Below are positions 52,733 through 60,213 of a stretch of DNA of 64,000 nt, in pieces; positions within the stretch are counted from its first letter, which is position 1, and each line of letters opens with the position of its first letter. The notes below the pieces were generated by a model, which searched no databases, had not been told where the DNA came from, and saw only the letters and a program-made list of their open reading frames with translations. Made by a program: the position numbers and the translations under genes. Source of the stretch: Burkholderia aenigmatica (GTDB taxonomy: Bacteria; Pseudomonadota; Gammaproteobacteria; Burkholderiales; Burkholderiaceae). The stretch covers positions 1 to 64,000 of the forward strand of contig NZ_CABVQC010000012.1 of assembly GCF_902499175.1 (NCBI RefSeq). The letters run 5' to 3'.

Positions 52733-53713
52733 TTAGTTGGGCGACTTGAGCGGAAGGATCGTTTGACGCAACAGCTGGAAGTACGAGCTCGTCGAATACG
52801 GGAGCATTTGCTCGACGTAGTTCCACCAGAAGAATCCGCCGATGAAACGCGGATCGGTCATGCTGTCGACCATCGGGTAGTACGTCTTGATCAGGTTCTG
52901 CTGCACCGATGCCGGCGCGGCGGTGTCCGAGGTGCCGATTTCGCCGAAGCCGACCTTCGCGTTCGGGAAGATGCCTTCCAGCGCCGCAAAATCGTTCTTC
53001 CACGTCGGACTCAGCCCCGGGCAATCCTGGTACGGGTAGTAGCTGAACAGCGCATAGTCGGCCTGCTGGCGGACCGTCGACGACAGGAAGGTGGTCGGCC
53101 ACGTCTTCCAGTAATCCTGCGGCTTCTCCCAGCAGTTGTTGCCCTTGCTGTCGTCGTTGTAGTACAGCGTGATGGCCGTCTTGCCGCCGTTCGATTTGAC
53201 GATCTGGTTGGCCGCGGCAACCATCTGACCGATCTGCTGCTCTTCCGAGTTGACCACGGAGTTCGTGCCGCTCGGGTCAGTCCGCAGCCATTCGCCGTTG
53301 ATTTCGTTCGCGATCTCCCAGACGTCGACGGTGTTCTTCAACTGCGACACCAGTTCCTGCGTCCGTGCCTTGTACGTGGCGAGATCTGTCGGGAAATAGT
53401 AAGAATCGTAGACTTCGCCCATCACGTACGCGACTGCGTGCAGGCGCAGCAGCGGTGCGTAGTAGTCGGCGGCAGACGTACCCGGATCGAACACGACACG
53501 CACGGTGGGCTTGTACGGCAGGTTCTGCAGCGACGCGACGATCGCGTCCAGCTTGGTCAGGTCGTCGAGGGTCACGCCGTAGACGGGATTCTTCAGAGGT
53601 TCGACCTGAGCCTCGGCGGGCCGGGATAAGGGCATGAGCCCGGCATAAGCAACGCATGCGGCGATGGCCGTGCGCGAGAGATTTTTCGTCAGTTTTTTCA
53701 AAACGCCTTCCAT
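52733..53713 (-). CDS. Secreted glycoside hydrolase (clan GH-A-like)
   Basis: A 326-residue exported TIM-barrel enzyme. The signal peptide ends near PAEAQV (about residue 36). The acid/base glutamate is in VWEIANEINGEW near 134, and the nucleophile glutamate is in KVGFGEIGTSD near 255, at beta strands 4 and 7 as in clan GH-A. Such enzymes in exopolysaccharide loci trim or release the polymer. The gene is convergent with the NfrA-like gene (40 bases between stops) but transcribed separately. Substrate unknown. Confidence 0.82.
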   Translation of the reverse strand: MEGVLKKLTKNLSRTAIAACVAYAGLMPLSRPAEAQVEPLKNPVYGVTLDDLTKLDAIVASLQNLPYKPTVRVVFDPGTSAADYYAPLLRLHAVAYVMGEVYDSYYFPTDLATYKARTQELVSQLKNTVDVWEIANEINGEWLRTDPSGTNSVVNSEEQQIGQMVAAANQIVKSNGGKTAITLYYNDDSKGNNCWEKPQDYWKTWPTTFLSSTVRQQADYALFSYYPYQDCPGLSPTWKNDFAALEGIFPNAKVGFGEIGTSDTAAPASVQQNLIKTYYPMVDSMTDPRFIGGFFWWNYVEQMLPYSTSSYFQLLRQTILPLKSPN

Positions 53714-54119
53714 CCCAAAGTAAGAAGAAGCGCGATTTTAGACGAAAATAAAAGCTAATTATCGGACGATATCGAAACTAGCGAGCCCCAAAACATCGTT
53801 AGGATTGGTATCGAAAGTGAGCACTTCGGGGCGTCGCGACGGGGCTATTGTTACGAGATACTGATCAATTGCACTGCAGCATCGGCGCGGAAGGCTGGCG
53901 CGGGGAGCCGGCGGGCGTTCGACGCGTGCGTATCAGGGTAAAGCCGATGTCCGGGTGGCCGGGGGCAAACGATTGCCAACGCTCGAAGCGGGTGGCCGCC
54001 CACCTCGACCGACAAGTGCGCCCCGCGACAGGCGCCGCACGCGACACGGGCGCTCGCCAGGCGACCGGTAACGGAAGCCGCCGCGACGAAGGTGCGCGAC
54101 ATGGCTTCGCACGCACGGC
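53714..54119. other. Intergenic region, no gene recognised
   Basis: An AT-rich stretch (53,714-53,800) is the likely promoter region of the glycoside hydrolase. Two similar octamers (ATCGAAAC near 53770 and ATCGAAAG near 53813) lie about 40 bases apart and might be regulator sites. From 53,850 to 54,119 there are only open frames without ribosome sites. Confidence 0.4.
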
Positions 54120-54500
54120 TCAGCCTTTGGCTCGTTGCCAACGATGCATGAGCCAGAACACGAATCCCGCCGCCGCGCCCAGGCATAAGAATGCCAGGAA
54201 CCCCAAAGCGGCCGACAAACCGGCTTTGAAAAGATCGTCATCCCAGATCGACGTATAAATCAAAAAGGTGGCTATCCACGTCAACAATCCAGTAATCCCG
54301 CCACACAGACACGATGCGATCACGGAAACGCGCCAGTATTTCACTACCAGCAGATATTGTGGAATGGCAAACACTGCCGTGCCGAAATAGGCGATTGGAA
54401 TGGAATATTTCAGTGACCCGTGATCGCCGGTGAAATACGACCACAGTAGACCCGGCACGAGGGCCGAGAGCGCAAAGGCAAGAAAAGGTATCTGACGCAT
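54120..54500 (-). CDS. Small four-helix membrane protein, unknown function
   Basis: A 126-residue inner-membrane protein with four hydrophobic segments (LAFALSALVPGLLWSYF, AYFGTAVFAIPQYLLVV, VIASCLCGGITGLLTWIATFL and LGFLAFLCLGAAAGFVFWLM). No family is recognised. It sits just before the type VI cargo region and has lower GC than upstream genes. No ribosome site is obvious before the ATG at 54500. Confidence 0.6.
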   Translation of the reverse strand: MRQIPFLAFALSALVPGLLWSYFTGDHGSLKYSIPIAYFGTAVFAIPQYLLVVKYWRVSVIASCLCGGITGLLTWIATFLIYTSIWDDDLFKAGLSAALGFLAFLCLGAAAGFVFWLMHRWQRAKG

Positions 54501-54745
54501 CGGTGCAGGCAGCCGTTCGCTGCGGAAAGTCTATTGGAATCAGGCTTGGTCGGTGGACGGCTCGGGAACTTCACTCAATCGCGGCATCGCGGCCCTGCCA
54601 GTCGGTCGAGAACACTTCAACGAGCGTCGTCGATTAAGCGGTTATCATAGCGACAGCCGACCTTAGTATGCCTGACACCATTCAGCGCAACCGCCAAACG
54701 GCGAACAGACAGTTTTGTCGTCGTGCCGGCTCCTCACTTTACGCG

Positions 54746-56557
54746 ATGGATTACCTGCTTCCGCATTACGAACGAGAACTTGCACTACTACGCCGATCGG
54801 TTGCCGCCTTCGCATCACGCTATCCCAAGATTGCCATTCGGCTCGGGATCAGCGGCGACCGTTCCGAAGATCCCCATCTCGAGCGAATGCTGCAGTCGTT
54901 CGCGCTCCTCGCGGCGGATATAGACAGTCGGCTCGATGACAGCTATCCGGAGTTTGCCGACGCCCTCCTCGGCATGCTTTACCCCCGGTATCTACGCGCG
55001 TTTCCGGCATGCGCGGTCGCCCAGTTCGATGTCTCGGACATGTTCGACAAGATCACCGAGCCGTCCATCGCTCCCCGCGCAACCGAGCTGGTCGGCAAGA
55101 CCGAAGACTGCCGTTTCCGAACCGTCTATGACGTCACGCTGGCACCCGTACGTATTTCGGATGCGCGCTACACGTCGGCGTCGGCCGCCCCGTCCAATGT
55201 GGCGCTGCCCCCGAACACGGCCGGCCTGCTCTCCATCACCTTCGAAGTTGCCCGGCCGGACTTCCGCATCGACGCCATGCCCCACCCGTTGCGCATCCAC
55301 ATCAGTGGCGCCAGCGAAATCGTCGGCGCCACCATGGATGCGATGACGATATACACGGCCGCAGCCTTCGTCGAGGACACGGAACATCGCTGGGAAGCAT
55401 TGAACGCGCCACCCCTTGCCGCAGTTGGTTACGGTGATTCCGAGAGGCTGATTGACGAAGATGACGGCCCTGCAGCGTTGAGGTTGCTGAGCGAATACTT
55501 TGCGTATCCGAAGAAATTCGATTTTGTCGACGTCGACCTCGCGTCGCTCGCGCGTGCGGCAGGCTCCGCGCAACGTCTGACACTCCACCTCGCCATTTCC
55601 AGTATTCACCCGGATTCGCCGGCTGCCCAGAGGTTGAAAAATCTGTCGGCCGGCCATCTCAGGCTCTTTTGCACGCCAATCGTCAACCTGTTCCAACTCA
55701 CGTCACTGTCGCTCAAGCGAGACCCGATCAGCGGCACGTACCCCGTCCGGTCCCAGAATACCGATGCCACCGACGTCGAAATCTGCTCGGTCGACGCAGT
55801 CCGCGCCACGACAAACGCATCCCGGGCGAACGTCATTCATCCGTTCACGTCGCTCATGCACGGCAGCGCTACCAGACCGGCCGGTCCCTACTGGGTACCC
55901 AAACAACGCAACGCGGCTGCTCCATCGGACAGGAAGGAGGCCGCACTCGATTTGGTCGGACTGGACGGACGACCCGCTGCCGACACCGGGATTGAGCAGA
56001 TCGTGGTAGATGTCACCTGCTCGAATGGCGACCTCCCTCGCACGATGCGATTCGGTGCCGACGATGGCGATCTGGTCAATGAGCAGGGCGCGCTAGTGTC
56101 ACGCATCGTGATGTTGAGCGCTCCGACGGAGGTCGAACGTTTGCCGCGCGATGGCAATGCGGCATGGCGGTTTATCGCGCTGCTCGCCCCACACTCGATC
56201 GAACTGACCCGAGCGGGGCTCGTGGAGCTGAAACGCCTGTTCCGCGAATTCTCGAATCATGCTGCGAGACACGCGAACCTGTTGGATGGGCTGACGAACC
56301 TGAGCCATCGCGTCAAGCAGCTCTGGTTGTCGGGAGAACCGATGCCGAGCTTCGTGCGGGGCCTGGAAATCACGCTGACGGTCGATGAACAGGCATTCGC
56401 TACTGCCAGCCTCAGCACGTTCATCGTCGTCATGGACCACTTTTTCGCCATGTACGCGCCGGCGACAAGCTTCGTTCAACTCGTCGTGACGTCTGCCAAC
56501 AATGGCAGAGAAATTCGACGGTGCGCACCGAGGCCGGGCACGATCCCGCTGACCTGA
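54746..56557 (+). CDS. tssF: Type VI secretion baseplate protein TssF, orphan copy
   Basis: A 603-residue TssF (VasA/ImpG) of normal length. The start MDYLLPHYERELALLRRS matches the usual TssF N-terminus, so ATG 54746 is chosen over the upstream frame. EDPHLERMLQSFALLAADID and LLGMLYPRYLRAFPACAVAQF are further TssF blocks. TssF forms the baseplate wedge with TssG and TssK. Here no other baseplate gene is adjacent, and the neighbours are effector-cassette genes, so it may be a cargo-specific or relic copy. Its last 280 bases recur as a damaged duplicate at 57898. Confidence 0.87.
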   Translation: MDYLLPHYERELALLRRSVAAFASRYPKIAIRLGISGDRSEDPHLERMLQSFALLAADIDSRLDDSYPEFADALLGMLYPRYLRAFPACAVAQFDVSDMFDKITEPSIAPRATELVGKTEDCRFRTVYDVTLAPVRISDARYTSASAAPSNVALPPNTAGLLSITFEVARPDFRIDAMPHPLRIHISGASEIVGATMDAMTIYTAAAFVEDTEHRWEALNAPPLAAVGYGDSERLIDEDDGPAALRLLSEYFAYPKKFDFVDVDLASLARAAGSAQRLTLHLAISSIHPDSPAAQRLKNLSAGHLRLFCTPIVNLFQLTSLSLKRDPISGTYPVRSQNTDATDVEICSVDAVRATTNASRANVIHPFTSLMHGSATRPAGPYWVPKQRNAAAPSDRKEAALDLVGLDGRPAADTGIEQIVVDVTCSNGDLPRTMRFGADDGDLVNEQGALVSRIVMLSAPTEVERLPRDGNAAWRFIALLAPHSIELTRAGLVELKRLFREFSNHAARHANLLDGLTNLSHRVKQLWLSGEPMPSFVRGLEITLTVDEQAFATASLSTFIVVMDHFFAMYAPATSFVQLVVTSANNGREIRRCAPRPGTIPLT

Positions 56558-56626
56558 CGGGATGGGGCACGACCCACCATTACGGGGGGGAATTGATGCC
56601 CCAACGACATGAGGCCTGTCTCTGCT

Positions 56627-56902
56627 TCAGACGGTCGAACATCCTGATCCATTGCCTGCTTTAACGTGGTTTGTTCCACACGGGCACAGCACCAGATCGC
56701 CATCCGACACACAGGACCGACCGTCCTCTTGCATGTCGGTATCGCTAGCTTGGATCGGGTACTCGCCCGGGCATCGGGTACAGGTTGCCATTTCATGATC
56801 CAAGGCAATACGTCTGTCACCGTCGTGCATACTCGACGCAGTCGCGATGACGCGCCCGCCGGTCGTGGTCGAATCGCCATCGCATACCAATGCTTTACTC
56901 AT
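56627..56902 (-). CDS. PAAR-domain spike-tip protein, copy 1
   Basis: A 91-residue protein made of one PAAR-like domain: CDGDSTTTGGRVIATASSMHDGDR at the N-terminus and SDGDLVLCPCGTNHV near the C-terminus, with Cys and His residues placed to bind the zinc at the tip of the spike. It would sit on a VgrG trimer and help deliver an effector. GGGAGG precedes the ATG at 56902. It follows the immunity-like gene at 56959 by 56 bases, as in each cassette of this array. Confidence 0.83.
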   Translation of the reverse strand: MSKALVCDGDSTTTGGRVIATASSMHDGDRRIALDHEMATCTRCPGEYPIQASDTDMQEDGRSCVSDGDLVLCPCGTNHVKAGNGSGCSTV

Positions 56903-56958
56903 CGTGCCTCCCGTTGGCTGCCCCGCGAAAAACATGTTCGCCGCTTATCGACGGCAGC

Positions 56959-57702
56959 TCAGGACTCGCTGTACCTGAAAATAAGCTTGCCCATCTGCCA
57001 CGTATCTTCCGGCTGCCTCAGCCTCTTTGAAGTTTTCGGCAAGTTAACATTGCGAGGATCTTTCCAGCCAAATGTTTCAAATATCTTGTTGGCCATAGGC
57101 ACTTGCCTTTTGAATCTCCGCCAAATTCCAAATGCCACGAACAAAGCAATCGCCTCCAGCGCCAATCCGCCCGTCAGGTAGACCTCAAACATCAATTCCC
57201 ATTTATCAAACGAACTGTCACGCATTACCACTGCTGTGACAAACAACATCGTCACCAACGCACAACCACCCCAAAATAGCGTCGAGAATTTCAGAAAAAA
57301 TTTAAACAGCGCCCTACTTCCACGCTCGCAATGAGGGTGAACGGACAGAATGCCATCACCACACCGCCTGATTGCGTAGCCGATCCATCCAGCGCCCGCC
57401 CGCTCCGCGACAACCTCGACTTCATCGCCATTTTCGAAAACAGATAACCAGATCCATGCGCGGACTTCCTCACCGTTCAGCCTGAAGGTCACCAGATCCC
57501 CCGTCGTTTCCGTGAACTCTGTGGATGTACTGAGGTTGAGAGCAATATCATTCAAGCCAGCCAGCGCCGCGACGACCGCAGTGCGCTCCATGGCTTGCTT
57601 GTCCGCTTCCGTGAAAATCGCCTCGTAGGACTCACGACGCTTCGTCAGTCCCGTGATGACTCCTCGCAGGAGCACCGGGGCAGTAGCCTGCTTATTTCCC
57701 AT
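56959..57702 (-). CDS. Putative immunity membrane protein, copy 1 (divergent)
   Basis: A 247-residue protein related to the copies at 58485 and 59468. It shares LLRG at the start, the EAIFTEADKQAMERTAVVAALAGL block, RAWIWLSVFENGDEVEVVAE and HPHCERGSRA. Two or three membrane helices lie between residues 135 and 195, and the chain ends in FGWKDPRNVNLP and IFRYSES. It is about 40% identical to the others by eye. Its companion effector survives only as the tail at 57705-57900, so it is an orphan immunity gene, presumed to protect the membrane from a VasX-like toxin. Confidence 0.7.
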   Translation of the reverse strand: MGNKQATAPVLLRGVITGLTKRRESYEAIFTEADKQAMERTAVVAALAGLNDIALNLSTSTEFTETTGDLVTFRLNGEEVRAWIWLSVFENGDEVEVVAERAGAGWIGYAIRRCGDGILSVHPHCERGSRALFKFFLKFSTLFWGGCALVTMLFVTAVVMRDSSFDKWELMFEVYLTGGLALEAIALFVAFGIWRRFKRQVPMANKIFETFGWKDPRNVNLPKTSKRLRQPEDTWQMGKLIFRYSES

Positions 57703-57704
57703 CT

Positions 57705-57900
57705 CTAATTTCCCGTTGCAGCAAGCGCCGCCTCAAAAGCGGCCTGCTGCTTTTCCAGCGTGCGTCATTTGTCTGGGGCGGTTCCGAACGGCGAACTTGA
57801 TGGCCAGTTCTCAAGGTCATCGGGTGCGAAGTGGTTGTCGATCAATGTAATTACCGTCAAGACCACAGCCACTTCCCAGCCGGTTGCGAGCAGGATCGGT
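57705..57900 (-). pseudogene. Fossil C-terminal tail of a VasX-like effector
   Basis: On the minus strand the frame reads LLATGWEVAVVLTVITLID, then HFAPDDLENW, matching the C-terminus of the intact effector (LTGWEVAVAVVAIQFLI and SDDELQTWLEK). An in-frame TGA after PDK is followed in the same frame by RTLEKQQAAFEAALAATGN and TAG. The 5' side runs directly into tssF-derived sequence. It is therefore a truncated remnant with a nonsense codon, lying immediately before its immunity gene. Confidence 0.7.
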
Positions 57901-58145
57901 TGGATGGACTGACGAACCCGAGCCATCGCGTCAAGCAGCTCTGGTTGTCGGGAGAACCGATGCCGAGCTTCGTGCGGGGTCTGGAAGTGACGTTGACGGT
58001 CGATGAACAGGCATTCGCTGCTGCCAGCCTCAGCACGTTCAACGCGCCGGCGACAAGCTTCGTTCAACTCGTCGTGACGTCCGCCAACAATGGCAGAGAG
58101 ATTCGACGCTGCGCACCGAGGCCGGGCACGATCCCGCTGACCTGA
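57898..58145 (+). pseudogene. Duplicated 3' end of tssF
   Basis: This segment repeats the last 282 bases of tssF (56276-56557) at over 90% identity. It encodes LTVDEQAFAAASLSTF and ENGREIRR-like sequence ending RPGTIPLT, but lacks the bases for IVVMDHFFAMY (an in-frame 33-base deletion). It has no start of its own. The copy marks a recombination junction between two cassettes of the array. Confidence 0.85.
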
Positions 58146-58197
58146 CTTTCCTGCGGCCCAAATTCCGGCGTCATGGCACGTCCGAAATCCGCGCGGA

Positions 58198-58449
58198 TCA
58201 GGTAAGGCTCGAAATCAGATGGCAGCCGCAGGTCGCCCGATGACCGTGCCGCGCAATCGGAACACCGTTGTCGGTCATTGATTCATCGCCCTCGACAATC
58301 AGATTCGGCTTGACGTCGGGATGCTGAGGACACGATACCTCGTCGCCTTTGCGGGCAACAAAACGGCCGTCGAAGCGCATCGTCGACGAACCAGTGATCA
58401 CCTTGCCGCCGTGGTCGGTGTCATCGCCGACACGGATGAGATTCATCAT
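58198..58449 (-). CDS. PAAR-domain spike-tip protein, copy 2
   Basis: An 83-residue PAAR protein: IRVGDDTDHGGKVITGSST at the start, FVARKGDEVSCPQHPDVK in the middle, and the metal-site end PIARHGHRATCGCHLISS. It belongs to a different PAAR subtype from copy 1. It lies 35 bases after the immunity gene at 58485. A second, broken copy of the same subtype is at 59313-59450. Confidence 0.83.
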   Translation of the reverse strand: MMNLIRVGDDTDHGGKVITGSSTMRFDGRFVARKGDEVSCPQHPDVKPNLIVEGDESMTDNGVPIARHGHRATCGCHLISSLT

Positions 58450-58474
58450 GAGTAAGGCCCAACCTTCGAGTGAG

Positions 58475-58530
58475 CGAACTACGGTTAGTAACGGAAATAC
58501 AAGACACCCAATGCACCAGGCTCCCCAGAC
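58475..58530. repeat. Direct repeat over the 3' end of immunity copy 2
   Basis: The sequence from the stop codon inward (GTTAGTAACGGAAATACAAG and following) is nearly identical to 59466-59521 at the end of immunity copy 3. Confidence 0.85.
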
Positions 58531-59222
58531 TGCTTGCTCTTTTTCGTGATCGCGGGCAAGTCAATATTTTTCACGTTCTTCCAACCGAAACCGGCAAAAA
58601 TCCCCTCGGCCAGACGAACAAATCCCATAAATTTTCTGGATATGTTGAATGCGATCACGCCAAAAATAGCCGCAGCTACCCCCCCGCCGCCCGCATACAT
58701 ATAAAAAATTCCCAGCCAATTATAAATGCCTTCAAAAATCGACATGATCGCTCCCAAAGCAATCATGACCAACATTAATACCGAATATATATAAAACCAC
58801 CATCGCACCGTCGCCTTATAGTGCGCATATCGGCCTCGACTGCAATGCGGATGGAGCGCTACGATTCGGTCACTGACACGCCTGATGCCGAATGCGCGCC
58901 ATATCTCGCCAAATGGCTCCGCGACAATCTCGACTTCATCGCCCTCTTTGAACACGGATACCCATACCCAAGCACGAATGCTTTTCCCATCCAGTTCAAA
59001 TTCAAGCAGATCGGCCTCCTCGGCCGTATCATCCGCGGACGCGGCTAGCCCGATGGCCACCCCACCCAGACCCGCCAGCCCAGCCACAACAGCCGTTGCG
59101 CCCATCGCCGTTCGATCCGCATCTGTAAACAAGAACTCCTGAAACTGCCTCGTGCTACGAAGATTCTTGATATGCCCTCTCAACAAACGGGTAGGAGAGA
59201 ATTTTTCCGTGCTTGCCGTCAT
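58485..59222 (-). CDS. Putative immunity membrane protein, copy 2
   Basis: A 245-residue protein. The first 130 residues form a soluble domain (LLRGHIKNLRSTRQFQEFLF, AVVAGLAGLGGVAIGLAASA and RAWVWVSVFKEGDEVEIVAE) almost identical to copy 3. Residues about 140-200 hold two or more membrane helices that differ strongly from copy 3. The C-terminal 45 residues are again almost identical. The ATG overlaps the stop of the effector-tail fossil (TAATG), preserving the ancestral coupling. It presumably guards the inner membrane against a VasX-like pore former. Confidence 0.75.
   Translation of the reverse strand: MTASTEKFSPTRLLRGHIKNLRSTRQFQEFLFTDADRTAMGATAVVAGLAGLGGVAIGLAASADDTAEEADLLEFELDGKSIRAWVWVSVFKEGDEVEIVAEPFGEIWRAFGIRRVSDRIVALHPHCSRGRYAHYKATVRWWFYIYSVLMLVMIALGAIMSIFEGIYNWLGIFYMYAGGGGVAAAIFGVIAFNISRKFMGFVRLAEGIFAGFGWKNVKNIDLPAITKKSKQSGEPGALGVLYFRY
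58797..59182. repeat. 386-base direct repeat, copy in immunity gene 2
   Basis: More than 90% identical by eye to 59780-60165. It covers the 5' half of each immunity gene, and homology stops abruptly at the start of the membrane-helix coding part. Confidence 0.85.
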
Positions 59223-59312
59223 TAATCCGTTCCGTTAGCCGAAAGATCCATTACCATCAATGCCTTCTCAAATTCGTCGCTCTGCTTTACCGAATCCCAG
59301 GCCCGACTCATG
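59222..59312 (-). pseudogene. Fossil C-terminal tail of a second VasX-like effector
   Basis: The minus-strand frame AWDSVKQSDEFEKALMVMDL ends in a TAA at 59222-59224. It matches the end of the intact effector (AWDAGKQSDEFEKALKVMGL). The upstream side joins PAAR-like sequence in another frame. It is a remnant left when most of the toxin gene was lost. Confidence 0.75.
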
Positions 59313-59450
59313 GATCAGATGGCATCGACAGGTCGCTCGATGATCGTGCCGAGCAATCGGAACACTGTTACCAGCCATAGACTCACCGTCCTCGAAAATC
59401 AGACTCGATTTGACATCAGGATGATGCGAACACGGTATCTCATCACTCGT
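59313..59450 (-). pseudogene. Broken PAAR gene
   Basis: On the minus strand DEIPCSHHPDVKSSLIFEDG, then SVPIARHDHRATCRCHLI, is clearly homologous to PAAR copy 2. The N-terminal third with its start is missing, and the 3' end runs into the effector-tail remnant. It lies just after immunity copy 3, the place where a PAAR gene is expected. Confidence 0.75.
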
Positions 59451-59465
59451 TCTGTCAACAACTCC

Positions 59466-59521
59466 CGTTAGTAACGGAAATACAAGACACCCAATGCACC
59501 AGGCTCCCCAGGCTTCTTGCT
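59466..59521. repeat. Direct repeat over the 3' end of immunity copy 3
   Basis: Partner of 58475-58530. Confidence 0.85.
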
Positions 59522-60202
59522 ATTTTTCGTGATCGCGGGCAGATCGATACTCTTGACATCCTTCCAACCAAACCCCGAAAAAATTCCCTCGGCAAGGCGA
59601 ACGAATTTCATCATCCTTCTTCCTATACGGAATGAAATGACGCCAGTAATCATCGCGACGATCACCCCACCACCCAAAAATAAATTCAAAACACCAAACC
59701 AATCGCTTTCGCCACTGAAATACAAAACAATTGCAGCGAAAATATTAAAGCACAACAAAAATATACCAGTCAGCCCAATCCACCATCGCGCTGTCGCCTT
59801 ATAGTGCGCATATCGGCCACGACTGCAATGCGGATGGAGCGCAACGATTCGGTCGCTGACACGTTTGATGCCAAATGCATGCCATATCTCGCCAAATGGC
59901 TCGGCGACAATCTCGACTTCATCGCCATTTTTGAACACGGATACCCATACCCAAGCACGAATGCTTTTCCCATCCAGTTCAAATTCAAGCAGATCGGCCT
60001 CCTCGGCCGTATCGTCCGCAGACGCAGCTAGCCCGATGGCCACCCCACCCAGACCCGCCAGCCCAGCCGCAACAGCCGTTGCGCCCATCGCCGTCCGATC
60101 CGCTTCTGTAAACAAAAACTCCTGAGACTGCCTCGTGCTACGAAGATTCCGGATATGCCCTCTCAGCAATTGCGTGGGGGAGGATTGTGCCGTGTCTGCC
60201 AT
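59468..60202 (-). CDS. Putative immunity membrane protein, copy 3, cognate to the intact effector
   Basis: A 244-residue protein with the same three-part layout as copy 2: a conserved soluble N-terminal domain, a variable pair of membrane helices (LTGIFLLCFNIFAAIVLYF and GGGVIVAMITGVISF), and a conserved C-terminal FGWKDVKSIDLPAITKNSKK segment. It starts 12 bases after the effector stop, so it is the likely cognate immunity gene. VasX immunity (TsiV2) is also an inner-membrane protein, which fits. Confidence 0.78.
   Translation of the reverse strand: MADTAQSSPTQLLRGHIRNLRSTRQSQEFLFTEADRTAMGATAVAAGLAGLGGVAIGLAASADDTAEEADLLEFELDGKSIRAWVWVSVFKNGDEVEIVAEPFGEIWHAFGIKRVSDRIVALHPHCSRGRYAHYKATARWWIGLTGIFLLCFNIFAAIVLYFSGESDWFGVLNLFLGGGVIVAMITGVISFRIGRRMMKFVRLAEGIFSGFGWKDVKSIDLPAITKNSKKPGEPGALGVLYFRY
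59780..60165. repeat. 386-base direct repeat, copy in immunity gene 3
   Basis: Partner of 58797-59182; the same length in both copies, with scattered substitutions. Confidence 0.85.
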
Positions 60203-60213
60203 CGTTAATCCAT

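Noticed and set aside
53760..53830. Two ATCGAAA octamers as a c-di-GMP regulator (FleQ or BerA type) operator
   Set aside because: The similarity is too short and the known operators of those regulators could not be matched.
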